Of a DNA stretch of 64,000 bases, positions 9,515 to 18,785 are shown in pieces (position 1 is the stretch's first letter; each line of letters begins with the position of its first letter). The translations under genes and the position numbers were made by a program. Source of the stretch: Dokdonella_A ginsengisoli (GTDB taxonomy: Bacteria; Pseudomonadota; Gammaproteobacteria; Xanthomonadales; Rhodanobacteraceae); NCBI RefSeq assembly GCF_042652785.1, contig NZ_JBHSHD010000007.1, positions 434,001 to 498,000 of the forward strand. Reading direction: 5' to 3'. The notes under the pieces were generated by a model. The model did not search any database. It saw only the letters and a program-made list of their open reading frames with translations, and was not told where the DNA came from.

Positions 9515-10267
9515 ATGAGCGACAAACTGCAAGGCAAGGTAGCGGTGGTGACGGGCGCCTCCAAGGGCATCGGCGCCGGCATCGCGAAGAAGCTGGCCGA
9601 GGCCGGCGCGGCGGTGGTGGTCAACTACGCGGCCAGCCGCGACGGCGCCGATCGCGTCGTCGGCGAAATCATCGGGGCCGGCGGCAAGGCGATCGCGGTC
9701 CAGGGCGACGTGGCGAACGCCGCCGACGTGGAGCGCCTGTTCGACGAAACGAAGAAGGCCTACGGACGCGTCGACATCCTCGTCAACAACGCCGGCGTCT
9801 ACCAGTTCGCGCCGCTCGAGGACGTCACCGCCGAGCTGTTCCGCCGCCAGTTCGACATCAACGTGCTCGGCCTGCTGCAAGCCACGCGCGAGGCGGTGAA
9901 GCATTTCGGCGACGGCGGCGGCAACGTCATCAACATCAGCTCGGTCGCCAGCCAGCTCGGCCTGCCCGGCTCGTCGGTCTACGCGGCGACGAAGGGCGCG
10001 GTCGACACGATCACGCACGTGCTGTCGAAGGAACTCGCGCCGCGCAAGATCCGCGTCAACTCGATCAACCCGGGCGGCGTGGAGACCGAAGGCACGCACG
10101 CGGCCGGCATCATCGGCAGCGACTTCGAGAAGCAGATGATCGCGCAGACCCCGCTCGGCCGCCTCGGCCAGCCCGACGACATCGCCTCGATCGCGGTGTT
10201 CCTCGCCTCCGACGAATCGGCCTGGCTGACCGGCGAGAAGCTCATCGCATCCGGCGGCACGCGCTGA
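9515..10267 (+). CDS. SDR-family NAD(P)-dependent oxidoreductase
   Basis: Classical short-chain dehydrogenase of 250 residues, the usual length. The Rossmann cofactor motif TGASKGIG is at residues 13-20, NNAG follows in the middle, and the catalytic Ser...Tyr-x-x-x-Lys is in SSVASQLGLPGSSVYAATKG. The C-terminal SINPGGVETEG and TGEKLIASGG are typical of the FabG / glucose-dehydrogenase-like subgroup. The substrate is unknown. The ATG is preceded by AGGACGA. A longer reading from TTG 9431 would run through the AT-rich operator and is less likely. Control by the upstream ArsR protein is inferred from position. Confidence 0.92.
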   Translation: MSDKLQGKVAVVTGASKGIGAGIAKKLAEAGAAVVVNYAASRDGADRVVGEIIGAGGKAIAVQGDVANAADVERLFDETKKAYGRVDILVNNAGVYQFAPLEDVTAELFRRQFDINVLGLLQATREAVKHFGDGGGNVINISSVASQLGLPGSSVYAATKGAVDTITHVLSKELAPRKIRVNSINPGGVETEGTHAAGIIGSDFEKQMIAQTPLGRLGQPDDIASIAVFLASDESAWLTGEKLIASGGTR

Positions 10268-10286
10268 CGCCGGGTGCAATCCGGCC

Positions 10287-10328
10287 ATGTCAGAATCGGC
10301 GTTCGAACCACCATTCGAACGCCGATGA
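10287..10328 (+). promoter_or_regulatory. 13-codon leader ORF overlapping a start-codon hairpin
   Basis: ATG 10287 opens a short frame MSESAFEPPFERR whose TGA (10326-10328) overlaps the ATG of the next gene (ATGA). The same stretch forms a perfect 13-bp inverted repeat, 10295-10307 with 10314-10326, loop CCACCA, that would bury the downstream start codon. A ribosome translating the leader would melt the stem. This looks like translational coupling or attenuation, but it could be chance; no strong ribosome site precedes the leader. Confidence 0.4.
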
Positions 10329-11371
10329 ATCTCCTTCCGTTCTTCGCCGGCCGCCGCGCGCGGGCCGGCGTCGCGGGCGCAGCCACGCGCCGACGTCCGG
10401 CGCCGCCGCGCCTGCGCTTCGCCGCGCTGCTCGCGCTGGTCCTCGCCGCGCCGGTGCTCGCCGATGACTACGTCGCCGCGCCGTGGCAGCTGCATCGCGA
10501 TGCGAACCCGTTCGTCGCCTCCGGCGGCCTGCCGTTCGCGCCGCCGGCCGTCGCGGCGGACGACCGCTGGCACGTCGAGGCGACGCTCGCGGCGAGCAAC
10601 ACCGAGATCGAATTCGACCGCCGCGGCGAGCGCCTGCTCTACGACATGGAGATCCACGAGGCGCGCATCGCCGTCGCACGCAGCTTCGGCGAGCACTGGA
10701 TCGCGCGCGCGACGCTGGCCGGAACGCGCTTCGACGACGGCTTCCTCGATTCCTTCATCGAGGACTTCCACCGCACCTTCGGCTTCACCAACGGCGACCG
10801 CGGCCGGCTCGGCACGAACGGCCACACGATCGAGTACGCCGACCAGCGCGGCGACCGCATCGCGCTGACGCGGCCGCGCAGCGGCGTCGCACCGCTGCTG
10901 CTCGACCTCGCCTGGCGCGCGCCGGCCGACGGCCACGAGTGGCTGTACGGCGCGACCTTGAAACTGCCGACCTCGCATGCGAGCCCGCTGCTCGACGACC
11001 GCGCGGTCGACCTCAGCCTGTGGCTGGCCGCGCAGTCGACCGGCGCGACGCGCCTGCCCTGGGGCGTGCGCGTCGGCGCGACGCGACGCGGTGACGGCGA
11101 CCTGCTGCCGCGGCGCGCGAACGACGCATTCGCCTTCGTCGACGCCACGCTCGGCTGGTACCTGACGCCGCGCTGGGACGTCGCCGCCCAATACCAGTGG
11201 CACGGCGCGCCGTACGACTCGGCTATTGCGATGCTCGGCGACGCTGGCAGCCTGACCCTGTCGACCGCCTGGCACGCGCGCTCGGGCTGGACGCTGCGCG
11301 CCGGCCTGGTCGAGGACGTGCCGGCTCGGCACTCGCAGGACGTCACCTTCTTCGTCGGCGTCTCGCTCTGA
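10325..11371 (+). CDS. Probable outer-membrane beta-barrel protein, DUF3187-like
   Basis: 348 residues. After an Arg-rich n-region comes a signal peptide (FAALLALVLAAPVLA, cleavage before DDY). The rest alternates polar and aromatic residues as beta-barrel strands do, and the N-terminal DANPFVASGGLPFAPPA resembles the start of DUF3187 proteins. No enzymatic motif is seen. ATG 10325 is chosen because it leads directly into the signal peptide; it has no Shine-Dalgarno sequence and lies inside a hairpin. The DUF3187 assignment is from recollection and moderately sure. Confidence 0.7.
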   Translation: MNLLPFFAGRRARAGVAGAATRRRPAPPRLRFAALLALVLAAPVLADDYVAAPWQLHRDANPFVASGGLPFAPPAVAADDRWHVEATLAASNTEIEFDRRGERLLYDMEIHEARIAVARSFGEHWIARATLAGTRFDDGFLDSFIEDFHRTFGFTNGDRGRLGTNGHTIEYADQRGDRIALTRPRSGVAPLLLDLAWRAPADGHEWLYGATLKLPTSHASPLLDDRAVDLSLWLAAQSTGATRLPWGVRVGATRRGDGDLLPRRANDAFAFVDATLGWYLTPRWDVAAQYQWHGAPYDSAIAMLGDAGSLTLSTAWHARSGWTLRAGLVEDVPARHSQDVTFFVGVSL

Positions 11372-11411
11372 GCGCTACAATCGCGCGCCCCGTACCCGGA
11401 CCGCCGTTGCG

Positions 11412-12167
11412 ATGAGTGCGAACGAACAAGCCCTGCTCGACAAGATCTGGTTCTACCGTTTCCGGCTGCCGAGCGGCCGCGTCACCCGCACCTACGACGA
11501 CGGCGCGCTCGACGCGATCCACGAGACGCGCCTGGCGATGCTGCAGGACGTGCTGCGCGCGCGCTTCGGCGACACCCTGGCCGGCCGCAACGCGATCGAC
11601 ATCGCCTGCCACCAGGGCTGGTTCGCGACCCAACTGGCGCAGGCCGGTGCGGACGACGTGCTCGCCATCGACGCGCGCGCCGAACACGTCGCCGATACCA
11701 CCCTGGTGCGTGACACGCTGGGCCTTGCCAATCTGCGCGTCGCGCAGTGCGACGTGCACGCTCTGGACACCGCCGCGCTCGGCACCTTCGACGTGGTGCT
11801 GATGCTCGGCCTGATCTACCACCTCGAGAACCCGGTCGGCGCGCTGCGCCAGGCGCGCGCGCTGACGCGCCAGGTGTGCCTGGTCGAGACGCAGGTCGTG
11901 CCCGGCATGACCGGCATGGTCGACTACGGCAGCTACCGCTTCGTGCGCCCGCTGAAGGGCTCCTTCGGCATCATCGACGAGACCGAGGAAACGCACGGCC
12001 CGGAAACCAGCACCACCGGCATCTGCCTGGTGCCCAGCCTCGAAGCGCTGTTCTGGATCCTGCGCAAGGTCGGCTTCACGCGCGTCGAGCTGGTGCCGCC
12101 GCCGGAGAACGCCTACGAGCAGCTGCGCTACGGCAAGCGCGTGATGGTCGCCGCCTACGTCGACTGA
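11412..12167 (+). CDS. Class I SAM-dependent methyltransferase
   Basis: 251 residues. The SAM-binding fold shows AIDIACHQGWFATQLAQAGA (motif I), VLAIDARAEHV (motif II acidic), VAQCDVHAL and FDVVLMLGLIYHLENP (post-I and IV). The layout resembles CmoB-like / DUF1698 tRNA-modification methyltransferases, but the length and N-terminus differ from CmoB, so the substrate is unknown. A TACAAT -10-like hexamer at 11376-11381 suggests its own promoter just after the preceding gene. It converges with the transglycosylase gene. Confidence 0.85.
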   Translation: MSANEQALLDKIWFYRFRLPSGRVTRTYDDGALDAIHETRLAMLQDVLRARFGDTLAGRNAIDIACHQGWFATQLAQAGADDVLAIDARAEHVADTTLVRDTLGLANLRVAQCDVHALDTAALGTFDVVLMLGLIYHLENPVGALRQARALTRQVCLVETQVVPGMTGMVDYGSYRFVRPLKGSFGIIDETEETHGPETSTTGICLVPSLEALFWILRKVGFTRVELVPPPENAYEQLRYGKRVMVAAYVD

Positions 12168-12192
12168 TCTGCGCTTGCGGGAAGAAACCCTT

Positions 12193-12274
12193 GAAATACG
12201 AAGGACACGAAGACCACGAAGAAAGAGCCGGACGAAAAAACGCTCTCTTCGTGTCCTTCGTGTCCTTCGTGTTT
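12193..12274. repeat. ACGAAGGACACGAAG inverted-repeat element between convergent genes
   Basis: Left arm 12193-12226 carries near-tandem ACGAAGGACACGAAG units; right arm 12243-12274 carries the complementary TTCGTGTCCTTCGTG units. Together they form a long imperfect hairpin with the loop around GACGAAAAAACG. It lies between two convergent stop codons, so it can act as a bidirectional terminator. Similar ACGAAGGACACGAAG strings are widespread as dispersed repeats (recollection). Confidence 0.7.
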
Positions 12275-12294
12275 CAGGCTTCTCTGCGAACCCC

Positions 12295-13080
12295 CTACTC
12301 CGCCGCCTGCAGCTGCGCCGGCAGCGGCTTCAGACCCATCGCGATGCGATAGCGCGCGTACAGCGCCTGTACCTTGGCGACGTAGGCCTGCGTCTCCGCA
12401 TACGGCGGCACGCCGCCGTACTGCTCGACCGCGCCGATGCCGGCGTTGTATGCCGCGGCGACCAGGGTGAGGTCGCCCTCGTAGCGCTTGCGCAGGTCGC
12501 GCAGCAGGCGTGCGCCGCCATCGATCGAAGCCTTGGCGGAAAACGGATCCTTGACGCCGTATTCGCGGCTGGTTTCCGGCATCAGCTGCATCACGCCCTG
12601 CGCGCCCTTCTCCGACAGCGCGCTCGCGTCGTAGGCGCTTTCCGCGTGCGCGATCGCGCGCAGCCAGGCCTCGTCAAGGCCGGTCGCCTTCGCCGCGGCC
12701 TTGAACTGCGGCTTGAACTCGGCCAGCCGCGGCTGGCCGACCTTGCCCAGGCCCTCGTGCGCGGGCGAGCCCGGCGGCGTCGCCGCCGTGAACGCGAGTA
12801 CCGGCGCCGAACCGGGCAGGTTGCGCGTGCTGTAGACGGTCCTGCCGTCCTGCTCGCGTCGGTACAGCTTGCCGTGCACGATGCCGAGCGAACCCCACAG
12901 GTTCGGCACCAGGGCCGCCCCGTCGTCGAGCTGCTTGGCGAAGCATTCCGAGCCGGGTTCCGGCGCGGTGGCCAGGCTGACCGTGCCGTCGCGCACACAC
13001 CGGTACACGGTGCGCGCGGATACTTCGCCCGCGAACAGCGCTGCCGCGAGCAGCAAGACGGCGAGTCCGGCCCGGATCAT
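12295..13080 (-). CDS. Lytic transglycosylase, SLT domain
   Basis: Cleaves peptidoglycan glycan strands in the periplasm. 261 residues from ATG 13080, which gives a clean signal peptide MIRAGLAVLLLAAALFAGEVSA. An N-terminal DUF4124-like segment (VYRCVRDGTVSLATAP...C) is followed by the goose-type lysozyme / SLT domain with catalytic Glu147 in AHAESAYD, GAQGVMQLMPET, and AAYNAGIGAVEQYGGVPPYAET. Alternative starts at 13107 (ATG) and 13143 (TTG) only add residues in front of the signal. No lipobox. Confidence 0.93.
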   Translation of the reverse strand: MIRAGLAVLLLAAALFAGEVSARTVYRCVRDGTVSLATAPEPGSECFAKQLDDGAALVPNLWGSLGIVHGKLYRREQDGRTVYSTRNLPGSAPVLAFTAATPPGSPAHEGLGKVGQPRLAEFKPQFKAAAKATGLDEAWLRAIAHAESAYDASALSEKGAQGVMQLMPETSREYGVKDPFSAKASIDGGARLLRDLRKRYEGDLTLVAAAYNAGIGAVEQYGGVPPYAETQAYVAKVQALYARYRIAMGLKPLPAQLQAAE

Positions 13081-13217
13081 GGGGAAAAGCCTGCCACGAA
13101 GCCTCATGCGGGCGGAAGTGCGGCCGGTCGGGGTGGCCTGCAAGAGGCGGCGAATGTCGCAAATGGTCTCGTCGCCGTGTTCACCGCACGGACGGGAAAC
13201 CCTTCAGGAGTCGTGAA

Positions 13218-14987
13218 ATGCTTCGACGTATTCCGCGCTTCGCGCTCGCGACGCTGCTGGCGGTCGGCGTTCCCTGCCGCGCCGCGATCGACCTGGACCT
13301 GTCCTACGTCGACCTGCAGTCGCCGGCCTACCAGCGCTTCAAGGCCTGGGTCGACCAGGCCGTCGCCGGCGACCCCGGCTACGCGTTCTCGGCCACCGAT
13401 GCGGCCACCCTGTTCCGGCTGACCGGCCAGGCGCCGTACGCCACGCTGGCCGTGCAGATGGTGGAACGGCAGGTCGCCGAGGCCGAGGCGCTGATCGCGC
13501 AGGGGCAGCGCCCGGAGATTTCCGGCGATTCCTATCTCCACGTCGGCGAGATGCTGCGTGACCTCGCGCTGACCTACGACTGGTGCGCCGCGTCGGTCAC
13601 GCCGCAGCAGCGCACGCGCTGGTCCGCCTACGCGCAGCAGGCGGTGTGGAACGTCTGGCATCCGGACGAAGCGCAATGGGGCGGGCATGCGCATCCGTGG
13701 TCCGGCTGGTCGATCGACAACCCGGCCAACAACTACTACTACAGCTTCGTCGAGGCGACGATGGTGTGGGCGCTCGCCACCGGCGATGCGTCGCAGCGCG
13801 CCGCCTGGATGCAGCTGCTGCAGGACGTCAAGCTGCCCGCGCTCGAGCAGTACGCGGCGACGCTGGCCGGCGGCGGCAGCCAGGAAGGCACCGGCTACGG
13901 CCTTTCCCACCGCTCGCTGTTCTGGCTGTACCGTCTCTGGCGCGACACCACCGGCGCCGACCTCGCCAACGCCAACGCGCACCTGACCGACAGCATCGCC
14001 TGGTGGATCCATGCCACCGTGCCCACGCGCGACCGCGTCGCGCCGATCGGCGACCAGTCGCGCGTGTCCGAGCCGGTGCTGTACGACTACCACCGTCATC
14101 TCATGCTCGAAGCGCACCGCATGACGGACGACGCGACCGCGCGCGCGAACGCGTCGTGGTGGCTGCATTCGGTTTCGCAGACGCAGATGGAGAGCGGCTT
14201 CAACTTCCGCCACGACCTGCTGCCGTCGGGCTCGGACGGCGTGCCGCCGGCGGACCTCGTCTACCACGCATCCGGCACCGGCCAGCTGTTCGCGCGCACC
14301 GGCTGGGACGAGGGCGCGATGTGGCTGCAGTTCTCGGCCGGACCGTACCGCGAGAGCCACGCCCACCAGGACCAGGGTTCGTTCACGCTGTTCCAGAACG
14401 ACTGGCTCGCCGTGACCGAGAACATCTGGACGCACAGCGGCATCCAGCAGGGCACCGACGTGCACAACCTGCTGCGCTTCGAACGCGACGGCGCAATCGT
14501 GCCGCAGCGCGTGGACACCGTCTCGACGATGACGGTCGTGCCGGGCGCCGGCGGCGCCGTCCACGTCGAGGCAGACCTGACGCCCGCCTACGCCGGCGAT
14601 CCGGCGGTGCAGAGCTGGCAGCGCACGCTCGACTTCGCCGGCGGCAGACTCACCGTTCACGACAGCTACGCGCTCGACGCGAATACGCAGGCGGTGTTTC
14701 AGCTCAACGTGCCGATGCGCCCGGTGATCAACGGCAGCACCGCTCAGGCCGGCGCCTTGCGCCTGCGCGTGCTGTCACCGCCGGGCGCAACGCTGAGCGC
14801 GCTCGACTGGAGCACGCGCAGCGACGAGGACGAAACCTATCGGCAGGGATGGCGCATCGACGTCGCCGGCGGCGTCGGCGAATACGTGGTGGAGCTTGAA
14901 GCCGGCGACGAAGTCTTCGCCGACGGCTTCGACGGAACGGTCCGCGTCAGTCCGGACGCGGACAGGACAGCGACGGCGGGAAGATGA
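13218..14987 (+). CDS. Secreted heparinase II/III-like polysaccharide-degrading protein
   Basis: 589 residues with a signal peptide (MLRRIPRFALATLLAVGVPCRA). An alpha-toroid half contains DNPANNYYYSFVEATMVWAL; the C-terminal beta-sheet half contains YRESHAHQDQGSFTLFQNDWL, the His-rich signature of heparinase II/III-type lyases. The real substrate is unknown. AGGAG lies 7 bases before ATG. The protein carries FADGFD about 17 residues before its end; the tail after it overlaps the 3' end of the convergent gene by 41 bases, which suggests the stop codon has moved downstream. Confidence 0.8.
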   Translation: MLRRIPRFALATLLAVGVPCRAAIDLDLSYVDLQSPAYQRFKAWVDQAVAGDPGYAFSATDAATLFRLTGQAPYATLAVQMVERQVAEAEALIAQGQRPEISGDSYLHVGEMLRDLALTYDWCAASVTPQQRTRWSAYAQQAVWNVWHPDEAQWGGHAHPWSGWSIDNPANNYYYSFVEATMVWALATGDASQRAAWMQLLQDVKLPALEQYAATLAGGGSQEGTGYGLSHRSLFWLYRLWRDTTGADLANANAHLTDSIAWWIHATVPTRDRVAPIGDQSRVSEPVLYDYHRHLMLEAHRMTDDATARANASWWLHSVSQTQMESGFNFRHDLLPSGSDGVPPADLVYHASGTGQLFARTGWDEGAMWLQFSAGPYRESHAHQDQGSFTLFQNDWLAVTENIWTHSGIQQGTDVHNLLRFERDGAIVPQRVDTVSTMTVVPGAGGAVHVEADLTPAYAGDPAVQSWQRTLDFAGGRLTVHDSYALDANTQAVFQLNVPMRPVINGSTAQAGALRLRVLSPPGATLSALDWSTRSDEDETYRQGWRIDVAGGVGEYVVELEAGDEVFADGFDGTVRVSPDADRTATAGR

Positions 14988-15921
14988 AGCGCTCGATGCC
15001 GACATCCAGCGCCATCTGCAGCGGCAGGTCGCCGCCGCCCGAGCGCGCCAGGTTGGAGTCAATGTTCGCGCGCACGCGGCCGTCACCCAGATCGCCGAAC
15101 GTGATCGACGCCGTGCCCATGATGCCGACCATGTACGAGCCGCCGACGAACTGGCCGCCGATGCTGCTGAGGAACTCGATCTGCACGACGTCGCCGGTGC
15201 CGTCGTTCGCGTTCACGACGAGGTTCATGCGCAGGCTCTCGAAATCGCCCTCGCTCGGTGACTTCAGCACGGACACCGTGACCAGCCGGCTGCCGTCCGC
15301 GCGATCCTCGTAGATCGCGTAGTTGCCCGGCTCGTCGACGTCGTAGTCGTGCGCGCCGCCGTCGATCGTGCCGGCGAGGCTGCCGTCGCCCAGGCCCTGC
15401 GTCGAATCGGGCAGGTCGCCGACGAAGCGCGCGGCGGCGAAGGTGTTCAGCACGTACTGGTACTGCTGCAGGCTGGTATCGGTCGTGCCGCAGGCCTCGA
15501 TCAGGATGAAGCCGTCCTGCTCGGCGTCGAAACGGACCAGGCCGCCGCGCGCGGTGTCGGTGCGCGGCACCGTGATGCTGGCCGGCAGCTGCAGCGGCAC
15601 GTTCTGCGGCGTGAAGCGGAACACCGGCCCGACGAAGCTCATGTCGAACGGCGGCGGCGGCGGAGCGTCGAGGCGCTCGATGCCGAACGTGGTCGGCTGC
15701 GCGACGGCGTTCTCCGGCACTTCCAGCCGCGCGCCGCACAGTTCCAGCGCGCCGCCTTCGCTGCCGATGGTCGCCTGCACCGGCGCGCAGTCCGGCGCGA
15801 CGATCTCGAAGCCGTCGGCGAAGACGAGGTCGCTCGGATCGACGCCGGCGTACGCCGCCGGCAAGGCCGCGGCGATCGTCAATGCGAGCGGAAGGGATAC
15901 GCGACGGACGCGATTCGACAT
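14947..15921 (-). CDS. Secreted protein with ZU5-like domain
   Basis: 324 residues. Signal peptide MSNRVRRVSLPLALTIAAALPAAYA, then the motif DLVFADGFE right after the cleavage site. Residues about 45-115 (IGSEGGALELCGARLEVPENA ... FRFTPQNVPLQLPASITVP) look like a ZU5 beta-sandwich. The remaining 200 residues are unrecognised and Gly/Asp-rich. Two cysteines flank the start of the ZU5 region and may form a disulfide. The gene converges on, and overlaps, the heparinase-like gene. Function unknown. Confidence 0.75.
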   Translation of the reverse strand: MSNRVRRVSLPLALTIAAALPAAYAGVDPSDLVFADGFEIVAPDCAPVQATIGSEGGALELCGARLEVPENAVAQPTTFGIERLDAPPPPPFDMSFVGPVFRFTPQNVPLQLPASITVPRTDTARGGLVRFDAEQDGFILIEACGTTDTSLQQYQYVLNTFAAARFVGDLPDSTQGLGDGSLAGTIDGGAHDYDVDEPGNYAIYEDRADGSRLVTVSVLKSPSEGDFESLRMNLVVNANDGTGDVVQIEFLSSIGGQFVGGSYMVGIMGTASITFGDLGDGRVRANIDSNLARSGGGDLPLQMALDVGIERFIFPPSLSCPRPD

Positions 15922-16331
15922 GGACTCACCCTGGATTGCGAAGAAGGAAATCGGCGCGCATGCGGAAGCGACGCGCAGCCGGAGTCTCGGCCGTCGTCGA
16001 TGCGGATGTCAATACGAAAGTCCTCGCAGTTTGCGTACTGCGACGGTCGCGCGCTGTCGCACGTCCGCATCGGATTTCGCCGTGCGGCCGGCAAACGGCC
16101 GCATGAATCAGAAGTACAATTTTTCCCGAAATCCCATCTGCACCACGCCGGCGACGGCATTCGCCGGCCGCGCAGGGGCCGGGATGATGCGGGATGCGGA
16201 TCGCGAACGACGAGGTGCCGTTCGCGGACGGCGTGCGCGCAGACTTTTCGCTGCGTGGCGCTCTTCTCGCTGCGAAGGGCCGCGCCAGAAGAAGCCGCGC
16301 CCCGATGCGGGCGCGGCCGGGTGACCGCGGC
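15922..16331. other. Gene-free region upstream of the ZU5-like gene
   Basis: About 410 bases. Apart from the terminator hairpin at 16280-16317 I see no gene, tRNA or clear repeat. The only frames are Cys/Arg-rich without ribosome sites. Presumably it holds the promoter of the ZU5-like gene, which I could not place. Confidence 0.5.
16280..16317 (-). terminator. Candidate terminator of the acyl-CoA dehydrogenase gene
   Basis: Perfect 9-bp stem GCCGCGCCC (16294-16302) / GGGCGCGGC (16309-16317), loop of 6. On the minus strand it is followed by TTCTTCT. It lies 15 bases after the minus-strand stop. The T-tract is interrupted. Confidence 0.5.
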
Positions 16332-17492
<1,161 letters not shown>

Positions 17493-17586
17493 CGTGACTC
17501 CTTCGTTCGCGCTCAATGCGCCGCGCGGCAACAGGGAAAGGGCACGATTCTAGCGGCTCCGGAGCATCGATGCGTGGCCGCGCGCG

Positions 17587-18369
17587 CTACGCCACCGGTA
17601 CCGTGCCTCCGTCGATGACGTATTCCACGCCGGTGATCGCCGAAGCGCGAGGCGAGGCGAGAAAGGCGATCAGCTCGGCGACTTCCGCAGGTCTGGCCGG
17701 GCGGCCGAGCGGTATGCCGCCCAGAAAATCCATGAGAATCCTGCGGGCGCCGTCGAGGTCGGTTCCTTCGCGCGCCGCGATGCCTTCGAGCATGCCGGCG
17801 GCGGCCTCGGTCTCGACCCAGCCCGGCGACACGCGCACGACGCGTATGCCCTTCGGCGAAACTTCCTTCGACAGGCTCTTGCTGTACGTGGACAGCGCGG
17901 CCTTGGCGGCGGCGTAGGCGGTGGTCGAATCCGGCAACGGCAACTGCCGCTGGATCGAGGTGACGTGGACGACCACTCCCGATCCCCGCTCGATCATGCC
18001 CGGCAGCAGCGCACGGTCCAGGCGCACGGCCGCCAGCAGGTTGAGGTCGAGCTCGGCACGCCACGCCTCCTCACCGAGTGCGGCGAAGCCTCCGCCCGGG
18101 GAGGCCGAACCGCCCGCGACGTGGATGATCGCGTCGACGCCGCCGAATTCGCGCCGAACGCATTCCACGATCGCCGCGCAGCCCTCCGCCGTGGCGACGT
18201 CGGCCGCGACGAAGCGCAATCCGTCGACCGGATCGGCCGGCCGCTGCCGGGCCGCGGCGAGCACGTCGGCGCCGGCTTCGAGCAGACGCGACACGACGGC
18301 CTTGCCGATGCCGCGGGTGCCACCGGTGACGAGGGCGCGGACCGCGGAAAACTCGCCCGCGGCGTTCAC
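17587..18369 (-). CDS. SDR-family oxidoreductase, coupled to a SnoaL-like gene
   Basis: 260 residues. TGGTRGIGKAV near the start is the NAD(P)-binding motif; HVTSIQRQLPLPDSTTAYAAAKAAL contains the catalytic Ser and Tyr-x-x-x-Lys; RVSPGWVETEAA and TGVEYVIDGG close the fold. The start is GTG at 18369, whose last two bases belong to the TGA of the upstream gene (GTGA overlap), so translation is coupled to the SnoaL-like gene. The pair is divergent from an HxlR regulator that probably controls it. Substrate unknown; HxlR-SDR pairs often answer electrophiles or quinones (inference). Confidence 0.88.
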   Translation of the reverse strand: MNAAGEFSAVRALVTGGTRGIGKAVVSRLLEAGADVLAAARQRPADPVDGLRFVAADVATAEGCAAIVECVRREFGGVDAIIHVAGGSASPGGGFAALGEEAWRAELDLNLLAAVRLDRALLPGMIERGSGVVVHVTSIQRQLPLPDSTTAYAAAKAALSTYSKSLSKEVSPKGIRVVRVSPGWVETEAAAGMLEGIAAREGTDLDGARRILMDFLGGIPLGRPARPAEVAELIAFLASPRASAITGVEYVIDGGTVPVA

Positions 18370-18695
18370 GTGCGAATCTCCAGGGAGACGATCCTGCCGT
18401 CCGACACGACGAACACGTGGTCCAGATCCACGGGGCTCCCCGGGAAATCGCCCGAGATCCGCGCGCGAACCACCATCGCCGCGCCTTCCTGCCGAACCGA
18501 CAACGGCTCGGCGGTGTGGCGGTATTTCGCCTTGGCTTCGCGCTTCCATGCGGCGATCGCGACGGGTCCGCGATGCGTGCGGCCTTCGTCGACGACCGTC
18601 GCGTCGGCGGCGAACAGCTCGCCGGCGCGCGCCGAAGTCTCCGGATCACCCTCGTCGAAATAGCGCGCCAGCGGCCCGGGCAGTTGAATACTCAT
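18366..18695 (-). CDS. SnoaL-like / NTF2-superfamily protein
   Basis: 109 residues beginning MSIQLPGPLARYFDEGDPE. The pattern of an N-terminal helix, LFAADATVVDEGRTHRGPVAI and later RISGDFPGSPVDLDHVFVVSDGRIVSLEI is that of the SnoaL-like cone-shaped alpha+beta barrel. These proteins bind small hydrophobic ligands or act as isomerases and hydrolases. It is first in a two-gene operon with the SDR and is separated by 90 bases from the divergent HxlR gene. Confidence 0.8.
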   Translation of the reverse strand: MSIQLPGPLARYFDEGDPETSARAGELFAADATVVDEGRTHRGPVAIAAWKREAKAKYRHTAEPLSVRQEGAAMVVRARISGDFPGSPVDLDHVFVVSDGRIVSLEIRT

Positions 18696-18744
18696 GCGGC
18701 GTTTCCCATCTGTGCGGAAGGGCGGGAAGTGTCCCCGCAGGCGA

Positions 18745-18756
18745 TTCCGCGCGGAA
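18745..18756. promoter_or_regulatory. Palindrome between divergent HxlR and SnoaL genes
   Basis: TTCCGCGCGGAA, a perfect 12-bp palindrome 30 bases before the HxlR start, followed by AAGTACGC and AAGTAAGT near-repeats. It is a candidate binding site for the HxlR protein in the shared promoter region; GC-rich palindromes of this size can also occur by chance. Confidence 0.3.
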
Positions 18757-18785
18757 GTACGCACGAAAAAGTAAGTATCCCGACC

